Below are positions 10,743-21,717 of a DNA stretch of 64,000 nucleotides, one piece after another. The notes below the pieces were generated by a model that ran no database searches, had not been told where the DNA came from, and saw only the letters and a list, made by a program, of their open reading frames with translations. Both the position numbers and the translations under genes were made by a program. Numbering within the stretch: the stretch's first letter is position 1; each line of letters starts with the position of its first letter. Where the stretch lies: positions 88,141-152,140 of the forward strand of contig JALQPE010002462.1 of the NCBI GenBank assembly GCA_030407315.1, written 5' to 3'. The DNA is from Asparagopsis taxiformis. Its lineage: Eukaryota; Rhodophyta; Florideophyceae; Bonnemaisoniales; Bonnemaisoniaceae.

Positions 10743-13007
10743 CTATCCCGCCAGATTGAGATATGTCATCTCCTCCCGGGCTACTTTTGACACGAACCTA
10801 TCATTGCCGATATTGTATGCCATCCCATCTTGTCTACGATTGAAACTCAGCGGTTCTTCCGAGTCTAGCACTTTTTTGTAAGCGCCGTCCACATCCTTCA
10901 CATGCATTATATCGCCTACCAATCCCACCGCACCATAGTACGCAAAACTGCAGTCCATCACAATCTTCCGTTCTGCCTTTTCGTCTACCTGCATCTTTAT
11001 CATTTTCTCCAACACGCCATTGAATTCCCCCCGTCCCGCTTTCCACATCATTCTTCTAGCTGCTTCGAATGAGGCCATCACAAATCCACAACATTCCTTC
11101 GGGTGTAATCCCAACGTCTCCCAACAGAAGTTCAGCACGTCCGTATACTTGACCTTTGCAAGCCCGATAGTTGTCGGGTTCACCACCCTCAACAGCTCTG
11201 AGCTTTTTGGGTTAGCATGTCCGTTATACAGCACAGAAACAAGCAGTCTGAATCGCAGCACATCTCGGAGAGTCACTTGTCGACTCTGGTATCTCTGAAT
11301 ACTCCTGACTTCCTTGCCAATATCAATCAGTTTGCTCACGTTCACCAGCCCCAACTCTCGTTTCGTGCAGTCATAGATGGCGATCATTCCTGCGGCAACT
11401 ATCACTCGTGTTACGGCACCCCTCCTAAACGACCGATAATTTGCAAAGTGATAAGCCCACAGTAACGCACTTTCCAATTCTTCATTATCGTCAAGCTCAT
11501 CCACCACTTGTTCTTGGGATTGCATACCTTCCGTACTGACCAGCCTTTCATTGGAAAATAATGCCATGTATTCCTTAGCGTTGACTACGCCGCCGTTTCT
11601 CGCCAAGAACAAGATTTCGACCTCTGTCAAGGAACCATTGGCCTCTTCGGCCAACTTGGAAGTAGTATTCAACCACCTGGACAGTGCGTTTTTATGCACC
11701 AACTTTGGATGCCTGCACAGTACAGATAATACGATGACATATTTCACTTGCTCCGGGATATCTTTTGGTACCACCAATTCGAAAGTAGCAATTTCACCTT
11801 TTTTGAGTGATATGCTTAAAACAGAGACATGTCCATCATCGGTTTGTTTGGTAATTGTGGTATAGAGATGTTTCATAACATTCCACATTTTTCCCCTCAA
11901 GCGATCATCAATTTTCTGAATCAGGTCCAAGTGGGATGCCAAACAGCCGTAGGCATTCATTAAAGTATGCCGGAAGCCTGAAAATCCCATATCAACCAAT
12001 GACTTGAATAACTCATCGTTATCCCTATCGAAAGGGCCAATGAGTACAGTGACTTGGCCCGTATTTTTTTGTTGAGCCGTTGCTGGGCTACTGGATTTGT
12101 TGGATTGTTTATCTCTCTCCTCTTTTCCCAGCTTGGACTTGCGGCGAGCTGTGTATTTCTTCTGCGCTTGCTTGAATCGTGCGTAATTTTGAGCCGTTCT
12201 ATCTCGGATATTGGTATAGTGAAGGAAATCCCTTTTCTTTGCGTTGTCATTTAATCTTGCGTCTCCTGTGTGTGAGGTTTCTCGGTCAGATGATGAAGAA
12301 AAACTGGAAAGCCGTACTTCTTGTCGGCGGATCATCATTTTTTCTCTTGTTTCTCTTGAATCTGTTCTCCGTCTTTCCCAAACATCCTGAAATGACTGAA
12401 ATTGCACCAGAGACTGATACCCCGTATCTTCAAAACATGCATGATACTCACAGCCTGGAGCATGAGAGGAGGTATCAATGATAAAGTGATTCGCGTCAAC
12501 AATTTCAGATAGTTCGGCAGCTTGCAGCCTGGTGACCTCTTCTTCGATTGCAATTAGATCATTATAAAGGTCAGTACAAAGTTGGGTCGACATGGCAGGT
12601 ATGCAAATGTGCGTTTCGTCTAGCACTCCTTCTGTCCTTCCCGAATAGCGGCGCCTAAACTTGGCTAAATCGTGTTCCATCTCGGCGGCGCATCGGGCAC
12701 TGTTGGTCCAGAGACTGTCGACATCATACCCAAGCTGACGGGTCTTCTGAATCGCCTTTCTGAGAGAGTAGGGTTCAATGGCAATTTTTGTGCTTTCATG
12801 CTTGAGCAAATGTTCAATGTCTTTGTTGACAGGACTTGTGAGGTTTCGAACGGCTTCCAATACATAACCGCCCATCGCTATGTTTGCGGGGCCTATGTGG
12901 AGTTCAACATTGTTTCTGTCACTCTCCCATGAGAACAGGCGCATATCTCCCATCCCTACACAGATGAGCGCTTTGGAATCTGAGCTCTGTTGGGATTGTG
13001 GCGGCAT
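10743..13007 (-). CDS. F3-family protein, intact (unrecognised)
   Basis: 754 residues from the ATG at 13007 (MPPQSQQSS), the first ATG of the open frame. No transmembrane segment, signal peptide or familiar catalytic motif is visible. Residues about 220-310 are charged and K/R/S-rich (KKYTARRKSKLGKEERDK), probably a flexible or coiled linker. The N-terminal part has IAMGGYVLEAVRNLTSP. The C-terminal part is a well-packed, mostly helical stretch with VLRFRLLVSVLYNGHANP and LNFCWETLGLHPKECCGFV. Decayed relatives of the C-terminal half lie at 16110-16450 and 24916-25550, so this is a multicopy family that moves with the F1 and NLR genes. Function is unknown. Confidence 0.78.
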   Translation of the reverse strand: MPPQSQQSSDSKALICVGMGDMRLFSWESDRNNVELHIGPANIAMGGYVLEAVRNLTSPVNKDIEHLLKHESTKIAIEPYSLRKAIQKTRQLGYDVDSLWTNSARCAAEMEHDLAKFRRRYSGRTEGVLDETHICIPAMSTQLCTDLYNDLIAIEEEVTRLQAAELSEIVDANHFIIDTSSHAPGCEYHACFEDTGYQSLVQFQSFQDVWERRRTDSRETREKMMIRRQEVRLSSFSSSSDRETSHTGDARLNDNAKKRDFLHYTNIRDRTAQNYARFKQAQKKYTARRKSKLGKEERDKQSNKSSSPATAQQKNTGQVTVLIGPFDRDNDELFKSLVDMGFSGFRHTLMNAYGCLASHLDLIQKIDDRLRGKMWNVMKHLYTTITKQTDDGHVSVLSISLKKGEIATFELVVPKDIPEQVKYVIVLSVLCRHPKLVHKNALSRWLNTTSKLAEEANGSLTEVEILFLARNGGVVNAKEYMALFSNERLVSTEGMQSQEQVVDELDDNEELESALLWAYHFANYRSFRRGAVTRVIVAAGMIAIYDCTKRELGLVNVSKLIDIGKEVRSIQRYQSRQVTLRDVLRFRLLVSVLYNGHANPKSSELLRVVNPTTIGLAKVKYTDVLNFCWETLGLHPKECCGFVMASFEAARRMMWKAGRGEFNGVLEKMIKMQVDEKAERKIVMDCSFAYYGAVGLVGDIMHVKDVDGAYKKVLDSEEPLSFNRRQDGMAYNIGNDRFVSKVAREEMTYLNLAG

Positions 13008-13657
13008 GACGAAGAGGAACGGTTGCCACACTTTGAACGCATTCAATTCAGAACGCTAGAGTCAAGCAACGAGTGGCGAAATGTGCATTGTAGAAGCGCA
13101 ATTTTATATGACTGGATATTGTTGACGACTGCAATTTCGATCACAAGCGAAACGAGGCTAGACAAGTACATGTGTATTGCATTGTGAATCAGATGCTGTC
13201 CATTGATAGCGGCGTAGAAAAAACTTTCCCACGTGCTTCATTGCTGTAGTATAAACCTTACATCAACGAGGTGCTGCGAGTTCGGTAATTGTCCCAGGCG
13301 GCGAAACAAAAATCTTACAGCAGATCCGGCGCCTACGTGCAGACACGACGCGTCCACCATGCATCTTGGCGATCTGAATCATTGCAATTGCGCCGACCTG
13401 AAAATAGAGGCGATCGAAATGATGACATGGGCGACCAATATGGCACTGCGTGAACCGTTGGTTTCATCGTTGACTGAGCAGCATTCGGCAACAGGAGGGT
13501 ACGCACGAAGATGAGTCACACGACACGTGTACACAGAATGGAGACCGGCGGTATGATATGCGCCTAACTACATAGTGTCCAGCAAGGAATGAGTTGGTAT
13601 GTGTCGCGGCTCATGTGGAGATGTTGTAACGATTCGTGCGCATGGTCTGGCAGCTGC
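13008..13657. other. Intergenic, no supported gene
   Basis: It holds the upstream region of the F3 gene and the 3' flank of the F1-short gene. A 93-codon plus-strand frame at 13233-13514 has no paralogue here and no recognisable feature, so I do not call it. Confidence 0.4.
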
Positions 13658-15547
13658 TCACCTTCGTCTGTTCAATTCCTGCTTGACCTCCTCCAAACTT
13701 GCGAATCCACTCTTGTCCAAACTGTCCAGCACCATCTGCCTAATGTCCGGTGAAACTGTACCCTCCATGGCGGTTGAGATTGCGTCATATGCCGCCTCGA
13801 CATTAGTCATGTCCACAGACCTGCCATGTCCAAGTCTACCCTCGGCCAGTGCTGCGACAACTCGCACTCCCCCACTCAGTATCTGTCCCACTGTTGGAAT
13901 CAAGCTGAGCAAGATTCCAGCAACTGCAACAAAACGACCCAATCGATTTCGAGTGTTCATCGAGTTGTGCAACTGTTTCAACGCTCTCGAAAGCCCAAAA
14001 ACATTGTTTCGGACGGTTTGCTGACCCGACTCTAATTGGTTGCTTCTGGCATACAAGTCTTGAATGCCGATGGCAAACGTACCCAAAGCTTGTCTCAAGG
14101 CCTCCAACCTATTCTGGACCCGCATGTTCATTACATATGGGGCCGCGTCTTCCAGTATTCCCTCTTTCCGCGCGTGATAGAAGATCTCGTTCAGCACATA
14201 AGAATCCTCGCCCTGGAGTTCAGTGGCAGGGATGTACAACTTTTCCTGCAGCATCCGATTGGGGCCTCCTCTGGTGTAAGTGTTGCGGCCCATTTGCACA
14301 CCAGCCCGAATGGCCAATACAATGATGTTGTGGCCGGCGAGTACGTCTGACACCGATCTCACGTTTTCCGCAGAAAAGTGTTTCAGGATGAACCCTTCGT
14401 CCAGTACACTGGGGGTGGACAAAATTTCTACAAAGGCACTTGTCAGAGGGGAGACTTTCGGTTTTGAATAGGCTGGGGCAATGGTTGAGATGCGGTTGGA
14501 TTGAATCGGTTCACCCACAGTGTTGTGCGAGTGTGATAAACCTGTTGCCGACTGGCCTTGGTTATCAACTGGCATCTTCCATTTGCGTATTACAAGGTTG
14601 TTCTTTTCGGACTCTTTACTCGCGGTAAGGACCGTCGAGGGTGTATAGGTGCCGTTCGGTTCGAAAACGCATGCGAAAATCGTATGGTGATGCATTTGCA
14701 GTGTTGCAATTTGTAAACATGTTGTCGTGTCCCATAGCCGGATTTTTTCTGTGGAAGTCGCAGCAACCACTCGAGAACCATCGCGTGATATTGCGCACGT
14801 GCCGATCTTTGAAAAGCGCGGGTTCGGGGGATCGTAGCCGTTTAAAATTCGGACAGATTCTTCACGATTCCTGACATTCCATATTCGTAGTTGCCTACCG
14901 TCCGTGACCGCGACATTTGCAGTAGTTTTGTCAGAAGCGAGTTGGATAAGATCGCGGTGCGCCGTTCGCTGAACTGGCAGTTGAGCACAATGGTGCTTGT
15001 TCTCGGTATGGAAGGCATCAAACTTATTCTCAGTGAGCAAAAATGTTGTGGACCCGTCGGGAGAAAAGATGATGTTTTCGTAGTTGTTATTTCGCCAGAT
15101 TTTAGGAGGAATTAGCAAATTGGTTCGGTCGTACACCACAGCACAACGGGTGTCTTGACAAATCAGACCAAGAAACCTTGCGTCGGCTGATAATGCACAA
15201 ACTGTCAACGGCTTCAATCTAGAGTCGAATGGAATCTTCCCAAGCTGAATTTGAACGTTACCAACGCTCCGAATGCACGGTTCTTCCAGGTTTTCATGAC
15301 ATATGGCCAGGATGCCGTTGGCCGTTGTGAGCCACGTCGTCGGGTGAATTCTTCCAAGTGAAATCAGTTCCGCGCTCTCCGACTGGATGCGATAAATGTG
15401 CACTTTGCCAGATTCGGTCGTGAAGGCCACATTTTGGGCGTCCGGGTCGAAGGTTGCCGATGAGATTATTGGACGGCGCACTCTGGAAAGAGAGACTTCA
15501 AATTGCTGGGGGCGACAGATTGACAACGGTGATTGGTTTTGAGTCAT
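13658..15547 (-). CDS. F1-short WD40-like protein lacking EF-hands
   Basis: 629 residues from the ATG at 15547 (MTQNQSPLS); the open frame extends upstream but has no ATG there. WD40-like blades carry IIFSPDGSTTF, TCAISRDGSRVVAA and IRLWDTTTCLQIATL. The middle domain has VSDVLAGHNIIVLAIRAGVQ. A short coiled coil follows, then a hydrophobic stretch VAVAGILLSLIPTVGQILSG at about residues 540-560. The protein ends SLEEVKQELNRRR, right where the full-length F1 protein still has about 170 residues with EF-hands. The ending therefore makes a propeller/coiled-coil/hydrophobic protein without the calcium module. It is a natural size variant rather than an obvious break, since no downstream EF-hand frame remains between 13657 and 13008. 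Confidence 0.8.
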   Translation of the reverse strand: MTQNQSPLSICRPQQFEVSLSRVRRPIISSATFDPDAQNVAFTTESGKVHIYRIQSESAELISLGRIHPTTWLTTANGILAICHENLEEPCIRSVGNVQIQLGKIPFDSRLKPLTVCALSADARFLGLICQDTRCAVVYDRTNLLIPPKIWRNNNYENIIFSPDGSTTFLLTENKFDAFHTENKHHCAQLPVQRTAHRDLIQLASDKTTANVAVTDGRQLRIWNVRNREESVRILNGYDPPNPRFSKIGTCAISRDGSRVVAATSTEKIRLWDTTTCLQIATLQMHHHTIFACVFEPNGTYTPSTVLTASKESEKNNLVIRKWKMPVDNQGQSATGLSHSHNTVGEPIQSNRISTIAPAYSKPKVSPLTSAFVEILSTPSVLDEGFILKHFSAENVRSVSDVLAGHNIIVLAIRAGVQMGRNTYTRGGPNRMLQEKLYIPATELQGEDSYVLNEIFYHARKEGILEDAAPYVMNMRVQNRLEALRQALGTFAIGIQDLYARSNQLESGQQTVRNNVFGLSRALKQLHNSMNTRNRLGRFVAVAGILLSLIPTVGQILSGGVRVVAALAEGRLGHGRSVDMTNVEAAYDAISTAMEGTVSPDIRQMVLDSLDKSGFASLEEVKQELNRRR

Positions 15548-16109
15548 CGTGAAGGACGTAACCACAAATCGTGAGCATGACCGTGGCGGAACACATCGCG
15601 CAAAACATGGCTTATAAGTTGGCTGCTTTGCGCAAAGCACTCCAGGGACTGTGATGTTCCTGATCGCTGGGAATAGCGGCAACAATAGACAGTTGCACAC
15701 GAGTGGGGATGCGTTGTACACAAATTACTGATTTGATCTGTTCATGGAACGTATTGATTTTTGCGCGTATGCCCAAGTGGATTCCGCACAGAGTGTGAAG
15801 CAACTGCGCAGTTTGAAAGATGGAGACCTGGAAGGAAATTGAACAGCAATGTTCTCGGCTTCGAAGATCGTCACACGGAATGGAAGAAGATACATGTGGA
15901 AACGCGGTAAACTAAATTATGATCCCCCTCTTCCGCTCAGGGCCATCCTCCGAATTGGCAGAGGAACATAATACTTGCAACCAGTCGTACAGGGACCACC
16001 TCTTTTTTCGTGCAGTACCGTGTACCGGTTTCCCTGCGGATAGCCACCACTATCTGGATGAATATCTACAACATGTAACAAAAGATTGCTCGTACTTATC
16101 GCGCTACCT
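15548..16109. other. Intergenic, 5' flank of F1-short
   Basis: No supported gene. Several short frames overlap without paralogues. Confidence 0.4.
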
Positions 16110-16450
16110 AGGTTGTCACCGACCTATCGTCGTCAACATGATATGCACGCGGATTCCCTGAATATCGAGCGGTGTATTTGAGTCAACCTCCACATTGCAA
16201 ACTGCTTCAACGTCGTTGCACCAATTCGCATTATGCTGCCGTGTGCAAAACCGCAGTCCATCACTCTTCCGTGTCGACCTCCATCCTCCAACGCACATTC
16301 GAAATTACTATGCCTTCATTTCGGCCACACTGGCCAGCAGTTTCGAACAGGACCATCGGTAATGCGCATCAGTAATGCACGTTATTCCGTTTCGTCAAAT
16401 TCCATCGATTCCTCACACATTTCAGCACCTCAGTACAATTGACCTACATG
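16110..16450 (-). pseudogene. Decayed fragment of an F3 gene
   Basis: At the DNA level 16247-16275 (GCAAAACCGCAGTCCATCAC) is close to 10939-10960 of the intact F3 gene, and weaker similarity extends to about 16350, matching the coding region for MDCSFAYYGAVGLVGDIM and the block before it. Stops and frame changes break it. It lies just downstream of the large F2 gene at 16813. Confidence 0.5.
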
Positions 16451-16812
16451 AGCCCGGTGGCCCCAGCATTTACAAATGCGTGATCAACTTTCACCATGAA
16501 GTGCAACGGGACAGTACAAACTCGCAATAATTTACCGGATACACCAGCAATGTCTTCCGTCAGACTAATCCGTATTGTGATTCCATGATTTTCCTCTCGT
16601 CATCGCTTCTTGTCGACCATGAATATATGGCAGAACTTTCTGGAGGTGGGATGTGCTCTCGGGATTCCCTTAACCATGTATCTTGTCAATAGCTTGGATG
16701 AAATTATTCCCATTAGCAGCACCAATTTCCATTCCGAAAAACTTGGTTCCAAATCCAATTTTCATCACGAACGGCGTTGTAACCGCGGAGTTTTCGGGCG
16801 TATCTCAACCAT
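16451..16812. other. Intergenic, 3' flank of the long F2 gene
   Basis: No supported gene. Confidence 0.35.
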
Positions 16813-19650
16813 CTACGCCGAGTGGCGTCGAGACGGCTTTTTACCTTCGAGCAATTGTTGATGCGTCTTGGTCGGAGCAGCTTGGAGGTCAACTAACTGC
16901 CCTTTTTGTCCAGAAGCAGGCTGCGACGGCCAACTCTCCTTCTCAGACGCAACTGTATACTGTGTCGAATATACTGTCGTCAGCGGTTCAAGTTCCTGCA
17001 ACCTTTCTAGATTTGGTGGAGTTGGTTCAGAAAATTCTGTCGATTCCGTTTCATCCCTCAGATCAAATCTGCTGCTCGACTGTGCTTCAGCAACGTTACT
17101 CTCGGCAGAACTTGACGATGTGACATGCCTTCTCCGATTTCGCTTCCTCTTGCCTGGTGGAACACGGCAGACTGCTCGTCGTTTTCTACCTCCGTCACTC
17201 GTCTCACTCGGAGAACGCGACTTACTTGTTGTTCGTTCTGCGATTAGAAACTCATGTTCCGACTGTTCCTGGATTGGAGAACTGTATTCTGAAGCTTCTG
17301 AGTCATCATCGATTGCCATAAGCTGTGGATACCGAATCCGTTTCGCACTTTTTGTTTTTCGGTCAGGTGAACTAGATGAATCATCTCGACTCTTGGAGCG
17401 ATACCGGCGCTGAGGGCGACAGCGTCTGTTTCTGTGTCTTCTTCCGCGCCGTTCATAATATGGCTCTGGCGAGTTGTATCTATTTGTATAGTCGTTGCTT
17501 GACGATTTAGTAGATGACCCCGATCGAGTCTGTCGATGCTGATTCGTTGGAGATAGATTGCTTCCACGGGGGCTACCCGCAGGAGAATATTGCGAGCTCC
17601 CATCACTCGTGCGATCTCTACCCCCAACTTCACAATCTGAGCACGATGATGTGCTAGTCGTTCTAGAATTCCTTCTTCGCTGCGTTGCATCACCTCCACG
17701 GTGGGGACTTCTATAATGTCTTCTCCCTGCACCCGGCATTGTAAATCTTTCATTTGGACGGTGTTCTGTTGAATAACGCAATGAATCCCACCTTCCAGGT
17801 GAAGTCAGACGTGGTTGGCACGGATGACACGGTGAATCTGTATCCGTTGTGCTGGATTTGGTTTTGGAGTGCCTCTTCCTCAACCATGACTTGCCTGTAG
17901 ACGCGGTTGTGCCTCCCAATAGTGAGCCATCATTCCGTTCTCGTATACATTGGTCTCTTAATTGCAGCAGTGCTTGAGGAACATCTCTGACACTTAGAAG
18001 CGTCGTTCCCAAATTTCGCTCTTTTTGGTCCATTATATACCACAAAAGACGCCAGCTTCTAAGTTCATAATGGGATTTGTCAACCTTTCTGTACGGCTCG
18101 TCCTCTCGCTCGTTACGTACTAGAATAGTTGGGTTTGCGTCTAACAAGAAATCAACAAGATACACAATGTATTCCAGTCTTTCTTCCAGCGCCTCTCGAT
18201 CTGTCTCGGAACTTGGTCTACCTCCTGGTCGTCGATGAAATTCCAGTATTGTCACCAAAGCAATATAAGCTGCCCTTTTCCAGAACCAAGTGTTATACCG
18301 TGCGGTTTGGACCTCATCGCGATCATGTTCCTGCAGCCCTGTAGCGCGTGCTCGTGCATAGTTAGATGGCGGGCCTCTCCACCATCTGCGGATCATCTCA
18401 CAACAGCAGCTTGGAAGCCCCATTGCGGCGGTGATTCTGGAATGGAGATCTGTTATACCAGCTCGATTCAACTCCAAATGTACGGCCCATTTCTGTACAA
18501 TACCAGCTGTGACCCATCCAAGGGAGTTTTCGGCGGGCAGAGGTAGTCTACTTCGATATTCGCCAACGATATCAGTAGTAATTGATCCAACAGATTCGAA
18601 AGAAAACGGATTGACGACGATCTCATATTCTTTGTCTTTCCGAGCAGGATGATCTTCGGTACGAGTAATAAAAGGTTTAAAACCGAGTCGTTGACTATTC
18701 TCGTTAGTAGACTGTTTTGAAGTACGCAAACCAACTAACGGCTGTCGGTTTCGCAGCGTTGTTCCATGCCTGAGAACTTCTGCTATTACAGTGGCAATCA
18801 AGAAGGGATTCTTAAAGTCTTCAATTACGTTATTCAACGAGTAGGACTTCTGGAACGTCAAAGCTAACTGACCACCACGGATGTGTAAGCTATTGTAGAT
18901 CTTGTTTCCGGAAATGTCCTTGTCGGCTGTACCATCCTCAACGTTATGAGAAGTACGGGAAGGTCCACGTTCATCATGTACCTCGCACGGATTTTCCAAA
19001 TCGGAAAAAGTCAACGGATTATAACGAGTATTGGGATTTGTAAGCATCCAGATTGTCCACAGCGCGTACATACACAATCGCTCTCTCGTGTCCAAGATTT
19101 TCACCTTCAAATAGGGCAGTGGGCAAAGATTTTTCATGTGAATGCGCAGTTTATACAGAACGCGGGGAGCTTCGCCGGGAAAGTCATTGTCGACCAGGTA
19201 GTTGCTGACTCGAACTAACGGGAGTGGCTTGGGAGTATTTCGGGAGATGTATTGCAACATATCATTAGAAGCTCCTTCTTTCACATAATCGTCCATAGTT
19301 TTGATTTCCACGGCTCGCCACATGTCGCGCACATCCACGAGGGCGAGAACTCCGCGCAAGGCGCGCCACATGTTAACGGTCGAGACGAGAATGGCGATAA
19401 TGGCCATGAAGAGTTCCTTGTTGTCCGCTTCCAGAGCGCAGTGTTGCAAAATGGCATAGGGAATGAGCGAGGCGTACGGGATGAGACTGATGAAAAAGTA
19501 GCCTGTGACGTGCAGTAGAGCGCGTCGATAGGTAATCCATCTTCGCGATAAGGGGTCTACGACGGGAAGGATTGCCCATGGAAGCAACGCTCCAAAGTAG
19601 GCGAGGAAGACAAAACGAGAATCGTCGGAAGAAAAGTCGCAGAGAGGCAT
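16813..19650 (-). CDS. F2-family membrane protein with long Ser/Arg-rich tail
   Basis: 945 residues from the ATG at 19650 (MPLCDFSSD). The open frame runs further upstream, but homology to the F2 copy at 2049-3926 starts at this methionine. Residues 1 to about 610 are the F2 core: three N-terminal TM helices (AYFGALLPWAILPVVDP and two more), LCMYALWTIWMLTNP, SLGWVTAGIVQKWAVHLELN, LEFHRRPGGRPSSETDREAL. After the shared GSLL block the short copy ends soon, whereas this one adds about 330 residues rich in Ser, Arg, Thr and Pro (RYRSKSRDDSSSSPDRK, RKRNRRRHVTSSSSAES). That tail resembles RS-type disordered segments and basic nuclear-localisation-like clusters, odd on a membrane protein. It may be a fusion gained after duplication. 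Function is unknown. Confidence 0.78.
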   Translation of the reverse strand: MPLCDFSSDDSRFVFLAYFGALLPWAILPVVDPLSRRWITYRRALLHVTGYFFISLIPYASLIPYAILQHCALEADNKELFMAIIAILVSTVNMWRALRGVLALVDVRDMWRAVEIKTMDDYVKEGASNDMLQYISRNTPKPLPLVRVSNYLVDNDFPGEAPRVLYKLRIHMKNLCPLPYLKVKILDTRERLCMYALWTIWMLTNPNTRYNPLTFSDLENPCEVHDERGPSRTSHNVEDGTADKDISGNKIYNSLHIRGGQLALTFQKSYSLNNVIEDFKNPFLIATVIAEVLRHGTTLRNRQPLVGLRTSKQSTNENSQRLGFKPFITRTEDHPARKDKEYEIVVNPFSFESVGSITTDIVGEYRSRLPLPAENSLGWVTAGIVQKWAVHLELNRAGITDLHSRITAAMGLPSCCCEMIRRWWRGPPSNYARARATGLQEHDRDEVQTARYNTWFWKRAAYIALVTILEFHRRPGGRPSSETDREALEERLEYIVYLVDFLLDANPTILVRNEREDEPYRKVDKSHYELRSWRLLWYIMDQKERNLGTTLLSVRDVPQALLQLRDQCIRERNDGSLLGGTTASTGKSWLRKRHSKTKSSTTDTDSPCHPCQPRLTSPGRWDSLRYSTEHRPNERFTMPGAGRRHYRSPHRGGDATQRRRNSRTTSTSSCSDCEVGGRDRTSDGSSQYSPAGSPRGSNLSPTNQHRQTRSGSSTKSSSNDYTNRYNSPEPYYERRGRRHRNRRCRPQRRYRSKSRDDSSSSPDRKTKSAKRIRYPQLMAIDDDSEASEYSSPIQEQSEHEFLIAERTTSKSRSPSETSDGGRKRRAVCRVPPGKRKRNRRRHVTSSSSAESNVAEAQSSSRFDLRDETESTEFSEPTPPNLERLQELEPLTTVYSTQYTVASEKESWPSQPASGQKGQLVDLQAAPTKTHQQLLEGKKPSRRHSA

Positions 19651-20244
19651 GGCGGCGTGGTAGCGAATTGAGAGGAGGTGGGGAGCTGATCGATCATGGG
19701 TAACAAAAGGCTGACTGTGGACGAGCCGTTTTTGGCACATAGCGTTACAGAGATGACGCAATGAGACATGTTACGTAGCAACCTGGGGTGCGCGCGTGTG
19801 CTGCACGCTGCGCTGGGGAGCAGATCCATATAGTGTATAGAAATATCTCAGTTTGCAAACCCTAAATGACCCCTTGTACACTTTCACTCGCGTACAATTC
19901 GATGCTGTCAGCTTGCAAGATTGATATCGGCAAGAAAATCTGTGATTGGCTTCCGAGCGCTCCCTGTTAACTGTGACCAAAGCATATACCACCGTGGGTC
20001 CGATACAGTCAGTTTTCCACTGTCTGACTTGAGATCAGTTAGTCTTTCAGCGTGAGATGCACCACCCATTCATTGGTACCAACAGCTGACTGGCTACAAG
20101 TTGCACATCGTATAGTGTGAACGCACAGTCCGTGGTATGAAACATAGTGATAAAGTCTGTGATGCGCGTGTAACCACCAAATATTCCTTTCAACACCCAT
20201 CAACCAATTCTCTGCTTTCAACCAGTTGCGTGTCTCGCGCAAGC
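19651..20244. other. Divergent intergenic region between F2 and F4 genes
   Basis: The F2 gene runs left from 19650 and the F4 gene runs right from 20245, so this 594 bp holds both promoters. No gene is supported. I could not assign a clear TATA box. Confidence 0.45.
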
Positions 20245-21717
20245 ATGCAGATAACAATCAACGTAAGAAGCGGTATCGTAAGTGGCCTGATAGAGGGTGC
20301 ATTTCTTCTCTTCTTTTCACCCATAATATCGCGAGCAACAGCGCGCGTGTACAACTACTTGACCACACGCATCCTCCGCTCTGGTAAACGAGTGAGGATA
20401 CGCGACACTTCCACATCTGTCGAGGACCTCATCCCGCGAATATTCCAGTTTCTGCACGCCTTTTTCGGTCGGGCCAAGACAAGTTTGCAAGCCGACAGAA
20501 ATGGTCTCTGGCGACAGATGGTCACGCTGCAAATCTCGCTCATCTTGACGACTGGTATCTTCCTCCTCGGTGTTTTCACAGATGGAAGGTCTGCAGCTGC
20601 TTTCGAATAACGTACGGTCTTCCTGTGGAACAGAGGCGCTGTTATCGACACAACGCGAGAAACCGGCTTTGACGGCCGAGCTTCTGATATTATCGGCATG
20701 TCTGGGGTGCGAAGCGCCTGTGTGCAGCGTGTAAACGCCAGTGATTTCAACCTTCATGCAGTTGCGTTTTTTGAGCCACAGGACTTTGAAAATGGCGGAT
20801 CGGCGAATGAATCTATCTGTGTGGATGGTGTGCAGACCAAGCAGAGAGTTGGAATCACTCTCAAGACAAATCGAATATTCAATCCCGAGGCAGATCCCGT
20901 GTTCAAAGAGGACATGGAAGGTCAACCTGCATCATTTCAATTTGTCCAAGACTTGTCCAGAACCGGAACACCTGATTTTTGCCGTGTCAACGTGTCGACT
21001 GGAGGCGTTTCGGAAATCTGGACGTTTTCGAATGAAGACTTCTTCTTCAGGACGAGGTTTGCAGCCCGCGCTACTAGAACGGGCCTGGGTAGTATTGTTC
21101 TCAACGCAGGCGTCGCGTACCACTTCTTAAATAGCGATGAGGTCGAGGATATAGAAATGGATCAAAATTGCACACAGCTCAGCATGACAATGTTTGCCAA
21201 TAATCGTTTCACAGCTGAAATTACGGAGGAGGGAGTAGAGCTAGATCTTATCCACTTGGAGCTTGTCGTGGCAGATATGATGGGCGATCTTGTCTTTTCC
21301 GGATATGGATCGCTCGAATCGCAGGATATCATGATCCGCGCTTATTATGCAGGATTGTCGGATTCGGATGAAGACGTGGGACAAGTTCTTGGCGTGTTCG
21401 ATGAGCGTATAGTTGATGTGGTTGCTGGCGAGACGCAAATTACTGTCATATCTGAAGCTGCAGTCATCGGGTTAATCATGACCATAGCGAGTACGTTAGT
21501 TTTGGTTGTTGTAAGTGCGCCAATGAAACCGTTGGTGCGCATGACGAGCCCTGCCTATGTGTCAGCAATGTATAGAGCGCATCGATTAAAGGACGGGACG
21601 AACGGAAGGCACGAGTGCTCGGATTTGTTGACCATAACTGAGATGGACGGCGTGCTACAAGTAGGGCCAGTCGATGAAACCGAGCCGGATGACGGCGATA
21701 TAGACGGTTGGGGATGA
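20245..21717 (+). pseudogene. F4-family membrane protein interrupted by one in-frame TAA
   Basis: The frame starts at ATG 20245 (MQITINVRSG), has a hydrophobic helix (IVSGLIEGAFLLFF) and a second TM (QISLILTTGIFLLGVF), then meets TAA at 20608-20610. Reading on in the same frame there is no further stop until 21717. The second part (methionine at 20698) has an ectodomain-like region and a C-terminal TM (AVIGLIMTIASTLVLVVV) followed by an acidic tail. The layout TM-TM-large loop-TM-short tail matches the F4 genes at 43850-45283 and 46071-47558. Explanations are a nonsense mutation, stop readthrough, or removal of the stop in a 45-nt intron (GT at 20589, AG at 20632-20633, which keeps frame). 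The rest of the frame is undamaged, which favours recent loss or splicing. Confidence 0.6.

Noticed and set aside
17244..17753. Minus-strand frame of 169 codons
   Set aside because: It is an out-of-phase frame inside the F2 Ser/Arg-rich tail.
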